From Streptomyces sp. NBC_00247 (lineage in GTDB: Bacteria > Actinomycetota > Actinomycetes > Streptomycetales > Streptomycetaceae), in contig NZ_CP108093.1 of the NCBI RefSeq assembly GCF_036188265.1, positions 3,113,001 to 3,177,000 on the forward strand: a stretch of DNA of 64,000 nucleotides. Reading direction: 5' to 3'. Both the position numbers and the translations under genes were made by a program. Under the pieces are notes generated by a model. That model saw only the letters and a program-made list of their open reading frames with translations, had not been told where the DNA came from and did not search any database. This document shows positions 35,196 to 44,974 of this stretch, in pieces. How positions within the stretch are numbered: the first letter of the stretch is position 1; every line of letters begins with the position of its first letter.

Positions 35196-35223
35196 AGCCC
35201 CTGGCGCAATAGCGCAAGGGGCT
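35196..35223. promoter_or_regulatory. 12-bp hairpin in the purA/DAGK divergent region
   Basis: AGCCCCTGGCGC (35196-35207) pairs with GCGCAAGGGGCT (35212-35223), one mismatch, tetraloop AATA. It lies 124-151 bp upstream of purA and 35-62 bp upstream of the divergent gene, where no gene ends. It may be a leader attenuator for either gene. Confidence 0.55.
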
Positions 35224-35257
35224 CTTGCACCAAGATGCTACCCGAGGAAGGACCGAG

Positions 35258-36136
35258 GTGTCGGCTGCAGAGCCCCCCGGCGACGACGGCCACCAGCTGC
35301 TGGTGGTCATCGACCCGGTTGCCCGCCGGACCGACGGCGAGTCCGTCCGTATCGCGAAGGACGTGCTGAACGCCGGAGCGCACGCCAAGATCTCCCTTCC
35401 GGACACCCCGGAGGAGTTCGCCCGCGCCCTGTCCCGGCGGGGCAGCAGGCGGCCGGTGGTCATCGGCGACGACCATGCCCTGCTCCGCGCGGTGGCCCAG
35501 TTGCACCGGGACCGGGAGCTGGCCGACAGCGCCCTGGCGCTCGTCCCCGTCGGCGCCCCGCCCGCTCTGCGGCTCGCCCACTCCCTCGGTGTGCCGCGCG
35601 GCGCGGTGGCGGCGGCGCGGACGGCGCTGGACGGGGCGGTGCACCGTCTCGACCTGCTCGTCGACGACAGCGACGGTGTGGTCCTGGGCGCCGTGGACGT
35701 CCCGGCGCCGCCTTCCGACCCCGGTCAGGGCACGGACGGCACGGCGTCTCCCGCCCACTCGGGCGTCACGGCCGTCTGGGACAGCTGCGTCTCGCTGGTC
35801 CGCACCCTGGTCCGTCCCCTCCCGCCGACGGCCACGACCGGGGTCACCGGCTACCGCCTGCGGGTGGAGGCCGACGGCGTCCTCCTCAACGATCTGGACC
35901 GGGCTGTGGAGGCCGTCACCGTGACCTCGCTGAACGGCGGCGGCCTGGCCGAGGTGGTCGTGCGCGCGTCGAGCGGCGAGACCGTGACGGCGGAAGCCAA
36001 GGCGGTCACGGTCTCCGGCCCCGATTTCCGCTACCGCGCCGACATAGAGCTCCACGGCCCGGTCCGGCGGCGGACGTGGACGGTGTGGGCGAACGCCTGG
36101 GGGCTGATGGTCCCGGCGGCCGAGGCCGCGGCCTGA
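35258..36136 (+). CDS. Diacylglycerol-kinase-fold protein
   Basis: A 292-residue soluble protein with a layout like the lipid/diacylglycerol kinase (DAGKc) fold: LLVVIDPVARRTDGESVRIAKDVL at the N-terminus in place of the NPxxG motif, VVIGDDHALLRAV where active enzymes have GGDGT, LALVPVGAPPALRLAHSLG, and a C-terminal beta domain with ADGVLLNDLDRAVEAVTV. The key GGDGT Gly/Asp pattern is changed to GDDHA, so catalytic activity is doubtful. The GTG at 35258 follows GAGGAAGGACC. It is divergent from purA. Role unknown. Confidence 0.6.
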   Translation: MSAAEPPGDDGHQLLVVIDPVARRTDGESVRIAKDVLNAGAHAKISLPDTPEEFARALSRRGSRRPVVIGDDHALLRAVAQLHRDRELADSALALVPVGAPPALRLAHSLGVPRGAVAAARTALDGAVHRLDLLVDDSDGVVLGAVDVPAPPSDPGQGTDGTASPAHSGVTAVWDSCVSLVRTLVRPLPPTATTGVTGYRLRVEADGVLLNDLDRAVEAVTVTSLNGGGLAEVVVRASSGETVTAEAKAVTVSGPDFRYRADIELHGPVRRRTWTVWANAWGLMVPAAEAAA

Positions 36137-36188
36137 ACCCAGGAGGACGCGGGCCCGGCGACCGACAGGGACGGGCTCACCGCCCCTT

Positions 36189-36228
36189 GCCTTCTAGGCC
36201 GTGTCGAAGCCTTCTAGGCCGTGTCGAA
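36189..36228. repeat. Perfect 20-bp tandem duplication across a stop codon
   Basis: Two identical copies of a 20-bp unit (GCCTTCTAGGCCGTGTCGAA) at 36189-36208 and 36209-36228. The second copy contains the stop codon and last codons of the DUF2993 gene; the first is a duplicate just beyond it. Confidence 0.95.
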
Positions 36229-36963
36229 CTCGGCAGGTCCGCCCCGCAGATCCACCCGCAGCCCGTCCTGCGTGACCGTGACGGCGGTGGGGCGCAGGCC
36301 CAGCGCGTCCGCCGCGCGATCCGAGGCGGTCGCCCCCGTACCGCCGCCCGTACCGTCAGCCGTCAGAGCGGTGAGGGCGGACTCGATGGTGTCGGTCACG
36401 GACTTCGGGGCGGCGACACCGAACATCGACGCGCCGGTCAGGGTGAAGCGGACGGTACCGTCGCGCAGCTCGGGCCGGATGTCGGCCCGTCCGAGGCCGC
36501 CCCCGCCCAGGGAGATCCGCAGCGTCCCGTCGGCCGGCCGGGGTTCGACACCGCCGACCATCGCTCCGAACGCGCCGCCGGCCGCCGCGACCCGGCCGCG
36601 CAGGGCCTCGGCCGGTATCTCGGCGCGGGCGCTGCTGCCGGACACCGAGGCCCGGCCGCCTCCCTCGGGAGCGGTGAGGTCCGTGAGTTCCGCGTCGACC
36701 GTGACTCCGTCGAAACCGTCGAGCGTGGCATCGTCCGCATGCAGGGTGAGGGTGCCCAGCTCGCCGCGGGTGAGCGCCACGAGACCCCAGCCGTCGGTGT
36801 CGGCCGTCACCTCGGCGCCGAGCCGTTCACCGGCCAGCTTCTCCACCCGCCCGTCCACCACGTGCCGGGCGAACGCCTCGGCGCCGCCGGCCAGGGCCAG
36901 CACTCCGGCGAGGACGGCGCCGCCCAGTACGGCGGTGCGTCGCCGCGCGGGCCAAGTCTTCAT
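36214..36963 (-). CDS. DUF2993 family lipoprotein-like/secreted protein
   Basis: A 249-residue exported protein: basic start (MKTWPARRR), hydrophobic segment (TAVLGGAVLAGVLALAGGAEA), then the DUF2993 domain with AFARHVVDGRVEKLAGERLGA, GWGLVALTRGELGTLTLHADD and the C-terminal VTVTQDGLRVDLRGG strand. The DUF2993 family includes the mycobacterial mannan-chain protein LmeA, so envelope lipid or glycolipid binding is plausible but unproven here. The ATG at 36961-36963 has GGAGG seven bases upstream. The 3' end is duplicated as a 20-bp tandem repeat. The next upstream gene on this strand is the GbsR-like regulator, 87 bp away. Confidence 0.85.
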   Translation of the reverse strand: MKTWPARRRTAVLGGAVLAGVLALAGGAEAFARHVVDGRVEKLAGERLGAEVTADTDGWGLVALTRGELGTLTLHADDATLDGFDGVTVDAELTDLTAPEGGGRASVSGSSARAEIPAEALRGRVAAAGGAFGAMVGGVEPRPADGTLRISLGGGGLGRADIRPELRDGTVRFTLTGASMFGVAAPKSVTDTIESALTALTADGTGGGTGATASDRAADALGLRPTAVTVTQDGLRVDLRGGPAEFDTA

Positions 36964-37050
36964 GCGATGCCTCCACGGCGGTCGTCCACGGTCCAACAAG
37001 CCACGTTCCAGCGGGCCACGTTCAGCGGGCCACATTCAGCGGTCGGCGGT

Positions 37051-37629
37051 TCAGCGGTCGGCGGTCAATCCCGCCTCCGGCCCGGCGGCTCCCCGGCGGG
37101 ACTCCTGACGGGCCTTCCAGCGCTCCATCATCGTGACGATCTCGTCCTGGACGAACGCGAAGAACTCCGCCGTCTCCGCGAGCCGCGCGCCCGCCGGGGT
37201 GCCCTCGCCGAGGGAGCGGGCCCCGTCGCGGAGGGTCTGCTCCCAGCGGGTCATGACCCGGTCGCGTCCGGCGAAGGTGGTGTACCAGATCTCGTGGTGG
37301 AGCCGGTACCGGTCGCGTCGGGAGCCCGGTTCGCGCTCCCGGCCGACCATGCCGACCTGGGTGAGGTACCCGATCGCGCCGGAGACGGCGGCCGGGCTGA
37401 TCCGGAGCTCGCAGGCGAGTTCGGCCGAGGTCATGGTGGCGTCGTCGTCGGCGAGGAGCGCGGCGAAGACCCGTGAGGCCATGCGCTGCATGCCGGCTTC
37501 CGTCATGTCGGCCGCGAACCGCTCGACGAACCGCGAGACGGCCTCCCCGTCCCTGGCACCCGCGCCCGGACGCTCTCCGGAATCCGGTCCGGCGCCGCTG
37601 CCGCCCGTACCGCCCGCACTCTCGCCCAT
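37051..37629 (-). CDS. GbsR/MarR family regulator
   Basis: A 192-residue winged-helix regulator. After a Gly/Ser-rich N-terminus (to about 35) comes FVERFAADMTEAGMQRMASRVFAALLADD, then the recognition region (TSAELACELRISPAAVSGAIGYLTQVGMVGRE) and the wing (PGSRRDRYRLHHE). The C-terminal helices are GbsR-like. It is divergent from an ABC exporter with 184 bp between starts, and most likely represses it; the spacer is unusually AT-rich near 37756-37800. The ATG at 37627-37629 has GGAGGAC upstream; the longer frame is made of GVGGTP repeats and looks non-coding. Confidence 0.85.
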   Translation of the reverse strand: MGESAGGTGGSGAGPDSGERPGAGARDGEAVSRFVERFAADMTEAGMQRMASRVFAALLADDDATMTSAELACELRISPAAVSGAIGYLTQVGMVGREREPGSRRDRYRLHHEIWYTTFAGRDRVMTRWEQTLRDGARSLGEGTPAGARLAETAEFFAFVQDEIVTMMERWKARQESRRGAAGPEAGLTADR

Positions 37630-37813
37630 CGCCGTTCCGTCCTCCCGATCCGGCCCTCCGGCCGGTCCTCCAGGGGATGTCAGGGGTGTTCCGCCCACTC
37701 CCGAGGGTGTTCCGCCCACTTCCGCACGCCCTGGCTCCCGGTGTCAGGCGCATCTCGACTTTATACGGTTCCTTAACTTCAGAACTTTGTGAAACCCGCG
37801 TATTTTCAGAGCC

Positions 37814-38845
37814 ATGACGACGGCCATCTCCGTGTCCGCACTGCACAAGTCGTTCGGCCGGACCCCCGCACTGGACGGTCTCGAACTCACCGTGGACCAG
37901 GGGGAGGTGCATGGATTCCTCGGCCCCAACGGCGCCGGGAAGTCCACCGCCATCCGTGTCCTGCTCGGCCTGCTGCGCGCCGACTCCGGCACCGCGCGGC
38001 TGTTCGGCCAGGACCCCTGGCAGGACGCGGTCGCCCTGCACCGCAGGCTCGCGTACGTCCCGGGCGACGTCACGCTCTGGCGGAACCTCACCGGCGGCGA
38101 GGTCATCGACCTCTACGGCCGGCTGCGCGGCGGACTCGACCGCACCCGGCGCGACGCGCTGGTGCGCCGCTTCGAGCTGGACCCGGCGAAGAAGGGGCGT
38201 ACGTACTCCAAGGGCAACCGTCAGAAGGTCGCCTTGGTCGCCGCGTTCGCCTCCGACGCCGAACTGCTGATCCTGGACGAACCGACCAGCGGACTCGACC
38301 CGTTGATGGAGTCGGTGTTCCGCGACTGTGTCACCGGGGCACGCGACCGGGGGTGCACGGTGCTGCTCTCCAGCCACCTCCTCAGCGAGGTCGAGACCCT
38401 CTGCGACCGGGTGAGCATCATCCGCCGGGGCCGCACGGTCGAGACGGGATCACTGACCGGGATGCGGCATCTGACGCGTACCGGCATCACCGCCGAACTC
38501 GTCGCCGTACCCGACGGGTTGGCGGCTCTCCCCGGAGTCCACGGGTACGAGGCGCGGGGCGGCCGGATCACCTGCCAGGTGGACACCGACAAGCTCGACG
38601 CCGTACTCGCCGCCCTCGCGGCCGCCGGAGTACGCGCTCTGAACTGCGCCCCGCCGACGCTGGAGGAACTCTTCCTGCGCCATTACACGGCGGACGGCGA
38701 GGCGACGGACGGCCAGGCGACGAACGGCCAGGCGACGAACGGCGAGGCGACGAACGGCGAGGCGGTGGACAACGCCCCGGCAGCCGACTCCGTGACCGGA
38801 CACCCCACTCGGGACCGCGACGCGGACGGGACGGCGGGGCGATGA
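37814..38845 (+). CDS. ABC transporter ATP-binding protein with repetitive tail
   Basis: A 343-residue ATPase. Walker [10 protein letters not shown], the signature-like YSKGNRQKV (SKGNRQK instead of LSGGQ, as in the drug and bacteriocin exporter class), Walker [14 protein letters not shown] and the H-loop HLLSEVE are all present. The C-terminal domain ends in an unusual tail made of repeated [10 protein letters not shown] pentapeptides encoded by four 15-bp repeats (38701-38760). It overlaps the permease gene by ATGA. Together they form an exporter of unknown substrate, divergent from and probably repressed by the GbsR-like protein. Confidence 0.93.
   Translation: MTTAISVSALHKSFGRTPALDGLELTVDQGEVHGFLGPNGAGKSTAIRVLLGLLRADSGTARLFGQDPWQDAVALHRRLAYVPGDVTLWRNLTGGEVIDLYGRLRGGLDRTRRDALVRRFELDPAKKGRTYSKGNRQKVALVAAFASDAELLILDEPTSGLDPLMESVFRDCVTGARDRGCTVLLSSHLLSEVETLCDRVSIIRRGRTVETGSLTGMRHLTRTGITAELVAVPDGLAALPGVHGYEARGGRITCQVDTDKLDAVLAALAAAGVRALNCAPPTLEELFLRHYTADGEATDGQATNGQATNGEATNGEAVDNAPAADSVTGHPTRDRDADGTAGR
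38701..38760. repeat. 15-bp tandem repeat, four copies
   Basis: Units starting at 38701, 38716, 38731 and 38746 (GGCGACGAACGGCCA or one-base variants) encode the Asn/Gly/Glu/Ala-rich tail of the ABC ATPase. Confidence 0.92.
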
Positions 38846-40497
38846 CCTCGGCGACGGCCACGGACGCCTCGGGCGCGCTCCCCCGCCCCGGCGCCACCGG
38901 CACCCACCACCACGCCCACTCGGTCCGGTTCGCCGGAACCGGAGTTCTGCTGCGCCTCGCACTCCGCCGCGACCGCGTGATGGTCCCCGTGTGGCTGCTG
39001 GCGATCGGCGGCTCGTTCGCCTCCGTGGCCGGCTCGTTCGCCGCCCTCTACCCGACCGTCGCCGACCGCGTCGGCCTCGCCGCCTCGACGAACGCCAACG
39101 GGAGCCTCCGGGCGCTGTACGGCCCCGTCCTCGGCGACTCGGCCGGTGCGCTCGTCGCCTGGCGGATGGGCGGATTCGGGGCCGGGCTGGCAGCGGTGAT
39201 GTCGCTGATCGTCGTCGTGCGGCACACCCGCGAGGAGGAGGAGACCGGACGCCAGGAGATGCTCTCCGCCGCGCCGGTGGGCCGCCGTGCCCCGCTGACC
39301 GCCGCGCTCCTCGCCGCCACGGTGGCCGATCTGGCGCTCGCCGCCCTCGTGGTGCTCCTCCTGACGGCCGCCGGGTGCGGCGGTACCGGCGCGTACGCGC
39401 TGGGCCTCGCGGTCGCCGGGACGGGGCTGCTCTTCGGCGCCCTCGCCGCCGTCGCCGCCCAGTTCACCGGGACCGCGCGTGCCGCGAAGGGCGTGACCGC
39501 CGCCGCTCTCGGCGCCGCGTTCGTCCTGAAGGCCGCCGGTGACGCGGCGAGCACCGGCGGTTCCTCCGCCCTGACCCGGCTCTCCCCCTTCGGCTGGGTG
39601 GAGAACACCCGTGCGTACGCCGGCGAACGCTGGTGGGTACTCCTCCTCTTCGCCGCCGGTACCGCCGCGCTGCTGGCTCTCGCCTTCGCGTTCGCCGCCC
39701 GACGGGACCTGGGCAGCGGCCTGTTCGCGACCCGCCCGGGACCCGCGACCGGCCGGATCGCCACGCCGTACGGGCTGGCGCTGCGGCTCCAACGCGGCCC
39801 ACTGGCCGGATGGACGGCGTCCTTCGCGGTGGTCGGGCTCGTCTTCGGCCGGCTGGCGGGCGGCGCGGCGGATCTCGTCGGCGACAACCAGAAGACGCGG
39901 GAGATCATCGGGCGGATGGGCGGCGCGGCCGGGCTGACCGACGCGTTCCTCGCCGCGATGGCCGGGATGCTCGGCATGGTCGCCGCCCTGTACGTGGTCT
40001 CCTCGGCGCTCCGGCCGCTCGCCGAGGAGACCGGCGGCCGGGCCGAGCCCGTGCTCGTGGCGGGCGCCTCCCGTACCGCCTGGGCCGGTGGGCACCTGCT
40101 CTTCGCCTTCGGCGGCGCGGTCGCCGTGGTGGGCGCGGGCGGCTTGGGCCTCGCCGCCGGTTACGGCCACCGCCTGCCTGCCGTGCTCGGCGCCGCCCTG
40201 GTCCAGCTCCCCGCGATCTGGCTGCTGGGCGGGGTGGCCGTGCTGCTGTACGGGGCGGCGCCCCGGATCGCCGCCGCCGGCTCCTGGGGTGCGGCCGGGC
40301 TCTGCCTGGTCCTCGGCTGGATCGGCCCGGCAGCCGGGCTTCCCCAGGCGGTGTTGGACGTGTCGCCCTTCGCCCATCTGCCGAAGCTCCCGGGGGAGGG
40401 GCTGCGGGGATGGGCCTTGTCCGGCCTGACCGCGGGGGCGGCGGCCCTGGTGGCGGCGGGCCTCACCGCGCTGCGCCGCCGGGACCTGCGGGGGTGA
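38842..40497 (+). CDS. ABC transporter permease (polyketide/drug exporter type)
   Basis: A 551-residue membrane protein with about 12 hydrophobic helices in two similar halves. The second half begins near [23 protein letters not shown]. The cytoplasmic [24 protein letters not shown] loop is typical of the tetronasin/daunorubicin-type ABC-2 permeases. Its ATG at 38842 overlaps the ATPase stop (ATGA), so subunits are made together. The N-terminal His cluster (THHHAHS) is a local oddity. It is convergent with the P450 gene; only 34 bp separate the stops. Confidence 0.9.
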   Translation: MTSATATDASGALPRPGATGTHHHAHSVRFAGTGVLLRLALRRDRVMVPVWLLAIGGSFASVAGSFAALYPTVADRVGLAASTNANGSLRALYGPVLGDSAGALVAWRMGGFGAGLAAVMSLIVVVRHTREEEETGRQEMLSAAPVGRRAPLTAALLAATVADLALAALVVLLLTAAGCGGTGAYALGLAVAGTGLLFGALAAVAAQFTGTARAAKGVTAAALGAAFVLKAAGDAASTGGSSALTRLSPFGWVENTRAYAGERWWVLLLFAAGTAALLALAFAFAARRDLGSGLFATRPGPATGRIATPYGLALRLQRGPLAGWTASFAVVGLVFGRLAGGAADLVGDNQKTREIIGRMGGAAGLTDAFLAAMAGMLGMVAALYVVSSALRPLAEETGGRAEPVLVAGASRTAWAGGHLLFAFGGAVAVVGAGGLGLAAGYGHRLPAVLGAALVQLPAIWLLGGVAVLLYGAAPRIAAAGSWGAAGLCLVLGWIGPAAGLPQAVLDVSPFAHLPKLPGEGLRGWALSGLTAGAAALVAAGLTALRRRDLRG

Positions 40498-40531
40498 GAC
40501 CCCTCCCCGCAGGCACCTCGGCCCGCGAGGA

Positions 40532-41737
40532 TCACACCTCCACGTGCAGGCCCTTCAGCCCGCGGATCACGTACCCCGGGTGCCACTCAGGCTCCTCGAC
40601 CAGCCGCATCCCCGGCGCCCTGCGCAACAACTCACCGAAGGAAGCTGCCAGTTCGACGCGCGCCAGTGGGGCACCGAGGCAGTAGTGGATGCCCGCGCCG
40701 AAGGTGACGTGCGGGTTGTCCGGGCGGGTCAGGTCGAGGGTGTCCGGGTCGGTGAAACGCTCCGGGTCGCGGTTGGCGGAGCCGAAGAGCAGCGCGACCT
40801 CGGAGCCGCGCGGGACGACGGTGCCGCCGATCTCGATGTCGTCCAGCACCCAGCGCTCGAACATCTGCAACGGGGTGTCGTACCGCAGGAGTTCTTCCAC
40901 GGCTGTGGACAACAGGCCGTGGTCGGCCCGGAGCGCGGCGAGCTGCCCGGGGTGGTGGAAGAGGGTGCGCCAGCCGTTCACGGTGGTGTTGACGGTCGCC
41001 TCGTGGCCCGCGTTGAGCAGCAGCACACACGTGGAGACCATCTCCTGTTCGGTGAGCCGTTCGTCCTCGTCGTGGGCGGCGATGAGCCCCGAGATCAGGT
41101 CCTCGCCCGGCTTCTCCCGCCGCACGGCGATGAGTTCGCGCAGATACGCGGAGAACTCGGTGGACGCCAGGACGGCCGCCCGCGCGGTCTCCTCCGACGG
41201 GTTCAGCTCGAACATCCCGCAGATCGCGGCCGACCAGGGGCGCAGCAGCGGCCGGTCGGACTCCGGGACGCCCAGCATCTCGGCGATCACGGCGACCGGC
41301 AGCGGTTCGGCGACGGCCGCGAGCAGGTCGCCGCCGCCCTCGGCCACGAACGCGTCGACCAGCTCGGCCGCCAGCCGCCGCACGGTCGGCGCGAGCCGCT
41401 CCACCGTGCGGGGCGTGAACGCCTTGGAGACGAGACGCCGGATGCGGGTGTGGTCGGGCGCCTCCAGGTCGAGCAGCCCCTGGCCGTTGAGGGTGGTGAA
41501 CGGCTCGTGCGCGGCGGGCGGCGGGGTGACGCCGAACTCCTCGTGGGTGAAGCGGTGCAGATACGTCCGGCCGAGCCGCCGGTCGCGGAGCAGAGCCGAC
41601 ACGTCGGCGTGGTGCGGGATCAGCCACTGCCGGGTCGGCTCGAAACAGTGGACCCGGCCGGCGGCGCGCAGGGCGGCGTAGGCGGGGTACGGGTCGGCGA
41701 CGAACGCGGGTGACCAGGGGTCGAAGGACACGTGCAT
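40532..41737 (-). CDS. Cytochrome P450 (class I, CYP107-like)
   Basis: A 401-residue soluble monooxygenase. The heme-binding loop is FGAGIHYCLGAPLAR with the thiolate ligand Cys353. The ExxR motif is in VEELLRYDTP, and the PERF-type motif is DPERFTDPD. The I-helix reads NAGHEATV: the usual acid-Thr pair for oxygen activation is Glu-Ala-Thr here, a variant seen in several actinomycete P450s. No ferredoxin gene is adjacent, and no biosynthetic genes surround it, so the substrate is unknown. The start at 41735-41737 (MHVSFDPWSPAF) suits the family length. Confidence 0.93.
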   Translation of the reverse strand: MHVSFDPWSPAFVADPYPAYAALRAAGRVHCFEPTRQWLIPHHADVSALLRDRRLGRTYLHRFTHEEFGVTPPPAAHEPFTTLNGQGLLDLEAPDHTRIRRLVSKAFTPRTVERLAPTVRRLAAELVDAFVAEGGGDLLAAVAEPLPVAVIAEMLGVPESDRPLLRPWSAAICGMFELNPSEETARAAVLASTEFSAYLRELIAVRREKPGEDLISGLIAAHDEDERLTEQEMVSTCVLLLNAGHEATVNTTVNGWRTLFHHPGQLAALRADHGLLSTAVEELLRYDTPLQMFERWVLDDIEIGGTVVPRGSEVALLFGSANRDPERFTDPDTLDLTRPDNPHVTFGAGIHYCLGAPLARVELAASFGELLRRAPGMRLVEEPEWHPGYVIRGLKGLHVEV

Positions 41738-41835
41738 GGCCCGACGCTACCGGCAGGCCGGCCCACCGAGCGGCCGGACCCCTGAGGGCTGTCCCGGGAT
41801 TCCTGGCGGTTGCGCGACGCACGTGCGGGCAGCCC

Positions 41836-42494
<659 letters not shown>

Positions 42495-42498
<4 letters not shown>

Positions 42499-43850
42499 GC
42501 GGCGGCCTCCCGGTCCTCGTCGACGGGTCCGTCCGCGCTTTCGGCGGGCTCCGCCGCCCGGGGCACGGGGATGAAGGCGGCGACCTCGTAACCGCCCTCC
42601 TCGGTCGCCCCGGCGGTCATCTCGCCCGCCAGCATGGCGATCCGCTCGCGCATCCCGGTGATGCCGTGCCCGGCGCCGGGGGAGGCCTTGACCGGCTCGG
42701 CGGGCGGCCCGTTGACCACCCGTACCCCGAGCCCGCCGAGGACGTAGGCGATCTCGACGACGGCGGGGGCGCCCGGCGCGTGGCGCAGGGTGTTGCTCAG
42801 CGCCTCCTGGACGATCCGGTAGGCCGACAGCTCGACGCCCTGGGGCAGTTCGCGGACCGCCCCGGTGACCGTCTTCTCCGTCTCCAGCCCCGCCTCGCGG
42901 ACGTTGTCGAGCAGCCGGTCGAGCCGGGCGAGCGTGGGCTGCGGGGCGTCCGGCGCCTCCTGGTCCTCGGCCCGTACGACACCGAGCACCCGGCGCAGTT
43001 CGGTGAGCGCGGCCACCGCGTTCTCGCGGATGGTGACGAACGCCTGCTCCAGCTCGGGCGGCGGGTTCTGCACCCGGTACGGCGCGGCCTCGGCCTGGAT
43101 CGCCACGACGGACATGTGGTGGGCGACCACGTCGTGCAGCTCGCGGGCGATGGTGGTGCGCTCCTCCAGCAGCGTGCGCCGGTCGCGTTCGACGGCCGTG
43201 ACGGTGCGCTGGACCGTCACCTCCCGTTCGGCCTCGCTCACCTCGCGCCGCGCGTCGCGCCGGACCTGGACGACGGTCACCACGAGCAGGGCGAGCGCGG
43301 ACGTGACGACCATGGGGAAGGCGGTCGAATTGGCGTGGTACCCACCGAAGTACTCCATCATGAGGCCCAACAGCAGCGTGAGCGTCCACATCCAGGGCGC
43401 GGTACGCCGCCGGGTACGGGCCGCGACGACCACGAGTACCACCAGATGGCCCCACAGGCTGCTCGCTCCCCACGGCCAGACGTCACCGGCCATGGCGACC
43501 ACCACCGTGGCCGCCATGGAACCCCAGAAAGCGGCCACGGGCCGGACCAGCGTCAGCGCGACGGGGATGGCCGGCACCACACCGACGATCGACTCGCTGC
43601 CGGACCAGGCTGTTCCGAGCAGTACGCAGATCAGCGCGGCCCCCAGGACCAGCGCGTGCGGGGTCCACACCAGCTTCTTCCGCACATTCGCCGGGAGCAG
43701 GCCCATCAGCGGCCCGTGGTCGTCGAGCGGGGGCAGCGGGCGGTAGGCGAACACGTCCTTCAGGAGATCCTGCCGCAGGCCGCCCAGCGCACTCGCCGCC
43801 GCCTGGAACTCCGGTGTTCTGGTCTTCGTCTGGGCTCGGGTCTCGGTCAC
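42495..43850 (-). CDS. Sensor histidine kinase (HisKA_3)
   Basis: A 451-residue membrane kinase. The N-terminal half has several hydrophobic helices (HALVLGAALICVLLG, VGVVPAIPVALTLV, LWGHLVVLVVVAA, and more). The dimerisation/phosphoacceptor helix is RTTIARELHDVVAHHMSVV with His239, and the ATPase part has ALSNTLRHAPGAP (N box) and GAGHGITGMRERIAML (G box). GTG at 43848-43850 (VTETRAQTKTRT) was taken as start; a GTG at 43940 would add 30 atypical residues. It partners the response regulator with which it overlaps by 4 bp. The signal is unknown. Confidence 0.9.
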
Positions 43851-43957
43851 GTGCTCACGGTAGGGGGAGGCGCGGGCCGGGGTCGTCCCCACGGAAGCGG
43901 ATCCGCACGCCTCCGTCTCAGGGACTACTGACTGGCCCACGGGACCCGCCTACGGAC

Positions 43958-44917
43958 TCACCCGCGGGCGGCCACCCAGACGTTCCGCTCGGTGCACACG
44001 GTGAGGTCGTCGCGGCGCAGCACCCCGTGCGGGCCGTCCGCGTCGGTGAGCGCGTCCAGGGTGGCGAGGTCCTGGGCGTCGAGTACGTCCTCCAGCGCGG
44101 ACCGGACCCGGGTGAGGGAGGCCAGCACGTAGCGGCCGGTGGCGGCGGGCAGCGGGGCGGCCAGGTCGATGGCGACGACCCGCTCGGCCACCACGTCGAG
44201 CCCGGCCCCGCGCAGGCGGGCACCCCAGTCCTCGCTCATGTGCATCCCGGCGGCCTTCCGCCCCTCGGCCTGGGCCGTGTGGCAGCGCTCCTCCAGACCG
44301 GGGCGGCCGATGCCGAGGTCGTCGGGGAGGAAGCGGGGGAAGCCTTCGAGCTCGACCGCGACCATGAGCCCGCCGGGCCTCAGCACCTCGCGGACCTGGG
44401 CCAGGACGCCGGCCGGGTCGGCCAGGTGGTGGAGCGAGGCGGAGGCCCACACCAGGTCGAAGGGCCCGGCGGGCAGGGCCTCGGTGTCGAGGTCGGCCAC
44501 CACGGTACGGACGCGGTCGGCGACCCCGAGCGCGGCGGCCTTCTCCTCCAGCCGGGCGGCCATCGCGGGCGACGCGTCCACGGCGGTGACGTCGGCGCCG
44601 GGGAAGCGCTGGAGCAGGGCGAAGGTGCCCGCGCCGGTGCCGCTGCCCAGGTCGAGCACCCGGAGGTCCCGCCCGCCGGGCTTCTCCGCCGTCCCGCCGG
44701 ACAGCTCCTCGATCCAGCCGGTCAGCTCGTCCAGGTGCTCGTGCAGCACCTCGGCGTCGAGGTCGAGCATCTCGGTGAGTACCGAGAAGTCGGCGTCCTG
44801 CGGGCCGTGCCCATGACCGGAGCCGTGCTGGTGGCCGTGCTGGTGGCCCGGGGCGTGTCCGCCCTGGTGGCCCTGCCGGTGGCCGTGCCCGTGCTGGTGC
44901 GCGTTGTTGTCGTCCAT
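43958..44917 (-). CDS. Class I SAM-dependent methyltransferase with His-rich N-terminus
   Basis: A 319-residue methyltransferase. Residues 5-42 are dominated by His, Gly and Gln (HQHGHGHRQGH, HQHGHQHG, HGHGP), giving a likely metal-binding stretch of about a dozen histidines. The Rossmann-like domain follows: VLDLGSGTGAGTF (motif I), VDASPAM (motif II), FDLVWASASLHHLADP and LRPGGLMVAVEL (motif post III). The C-terminal helices form a lid. The substrate is unknown. It is divergent from an XRE-cupin regulator with 47 bp between starts and TTGCGT repeats in the gap, so the two are probably co-regulated. Confidence 0.88.
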   Translation of the reverse strand: MDDNNAHQHGHGHRQGHQGGHAPGHQHGHQHGSGHGHGPQDADFSVLTEMLDLDAEVLHEHLDELTGWIEELSGGTAEKPGGRDLRVLDLGSGTGAGTFALLQRFPGADVTAVDASPAMAARLEEKAAALGVADRVRTVVADLDTEALPAGPFDLVWASASLHHLADPAGVLAQVREVLRPGGLMVAVELEGFPRFLPDDLGIGRPGLEERCHTAQAEGRKAAGMHMSEDWGARLRGAGLDVVAERVVAIDLAAPLPAATGRYVLASLTRVRSALEDVLDAQDLATLDALTDADGPHGVLRRDDLTVCTERNVWVAARG

Positions 44918-44936
44918 GCGTCGAGCCTACGCACGC

Positions 44937-44974
44937 CTTGCGTCGAAGGCATAGCATCTTGCGTATGACGCAAG
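44937..44974. promoter_or_regulatory. TTGCGT-type operator overlapping the XRE-cupin start codon
   Basis: A perfect 17-bp palindrome CTTGCGTATGACGCAAG (44958-44974) has the ATG of the regulator as its centre. A further CTTGCGT half-site lies at 44937-44943, and a TGCGT/ACGCA pair lies just left. The sites fill the 47-bp divergent gap, so the regulator could bind them to control both genes and its own translation start region. Confidence 0.6.

Noticed and set aside
35073..35257. purA leader considered as a purine riboswitch
   Set aside because: The single hairpin is not enough; I could not find the conserved loops or three-way junction of purine, PRPP or ZTP riboswitches.
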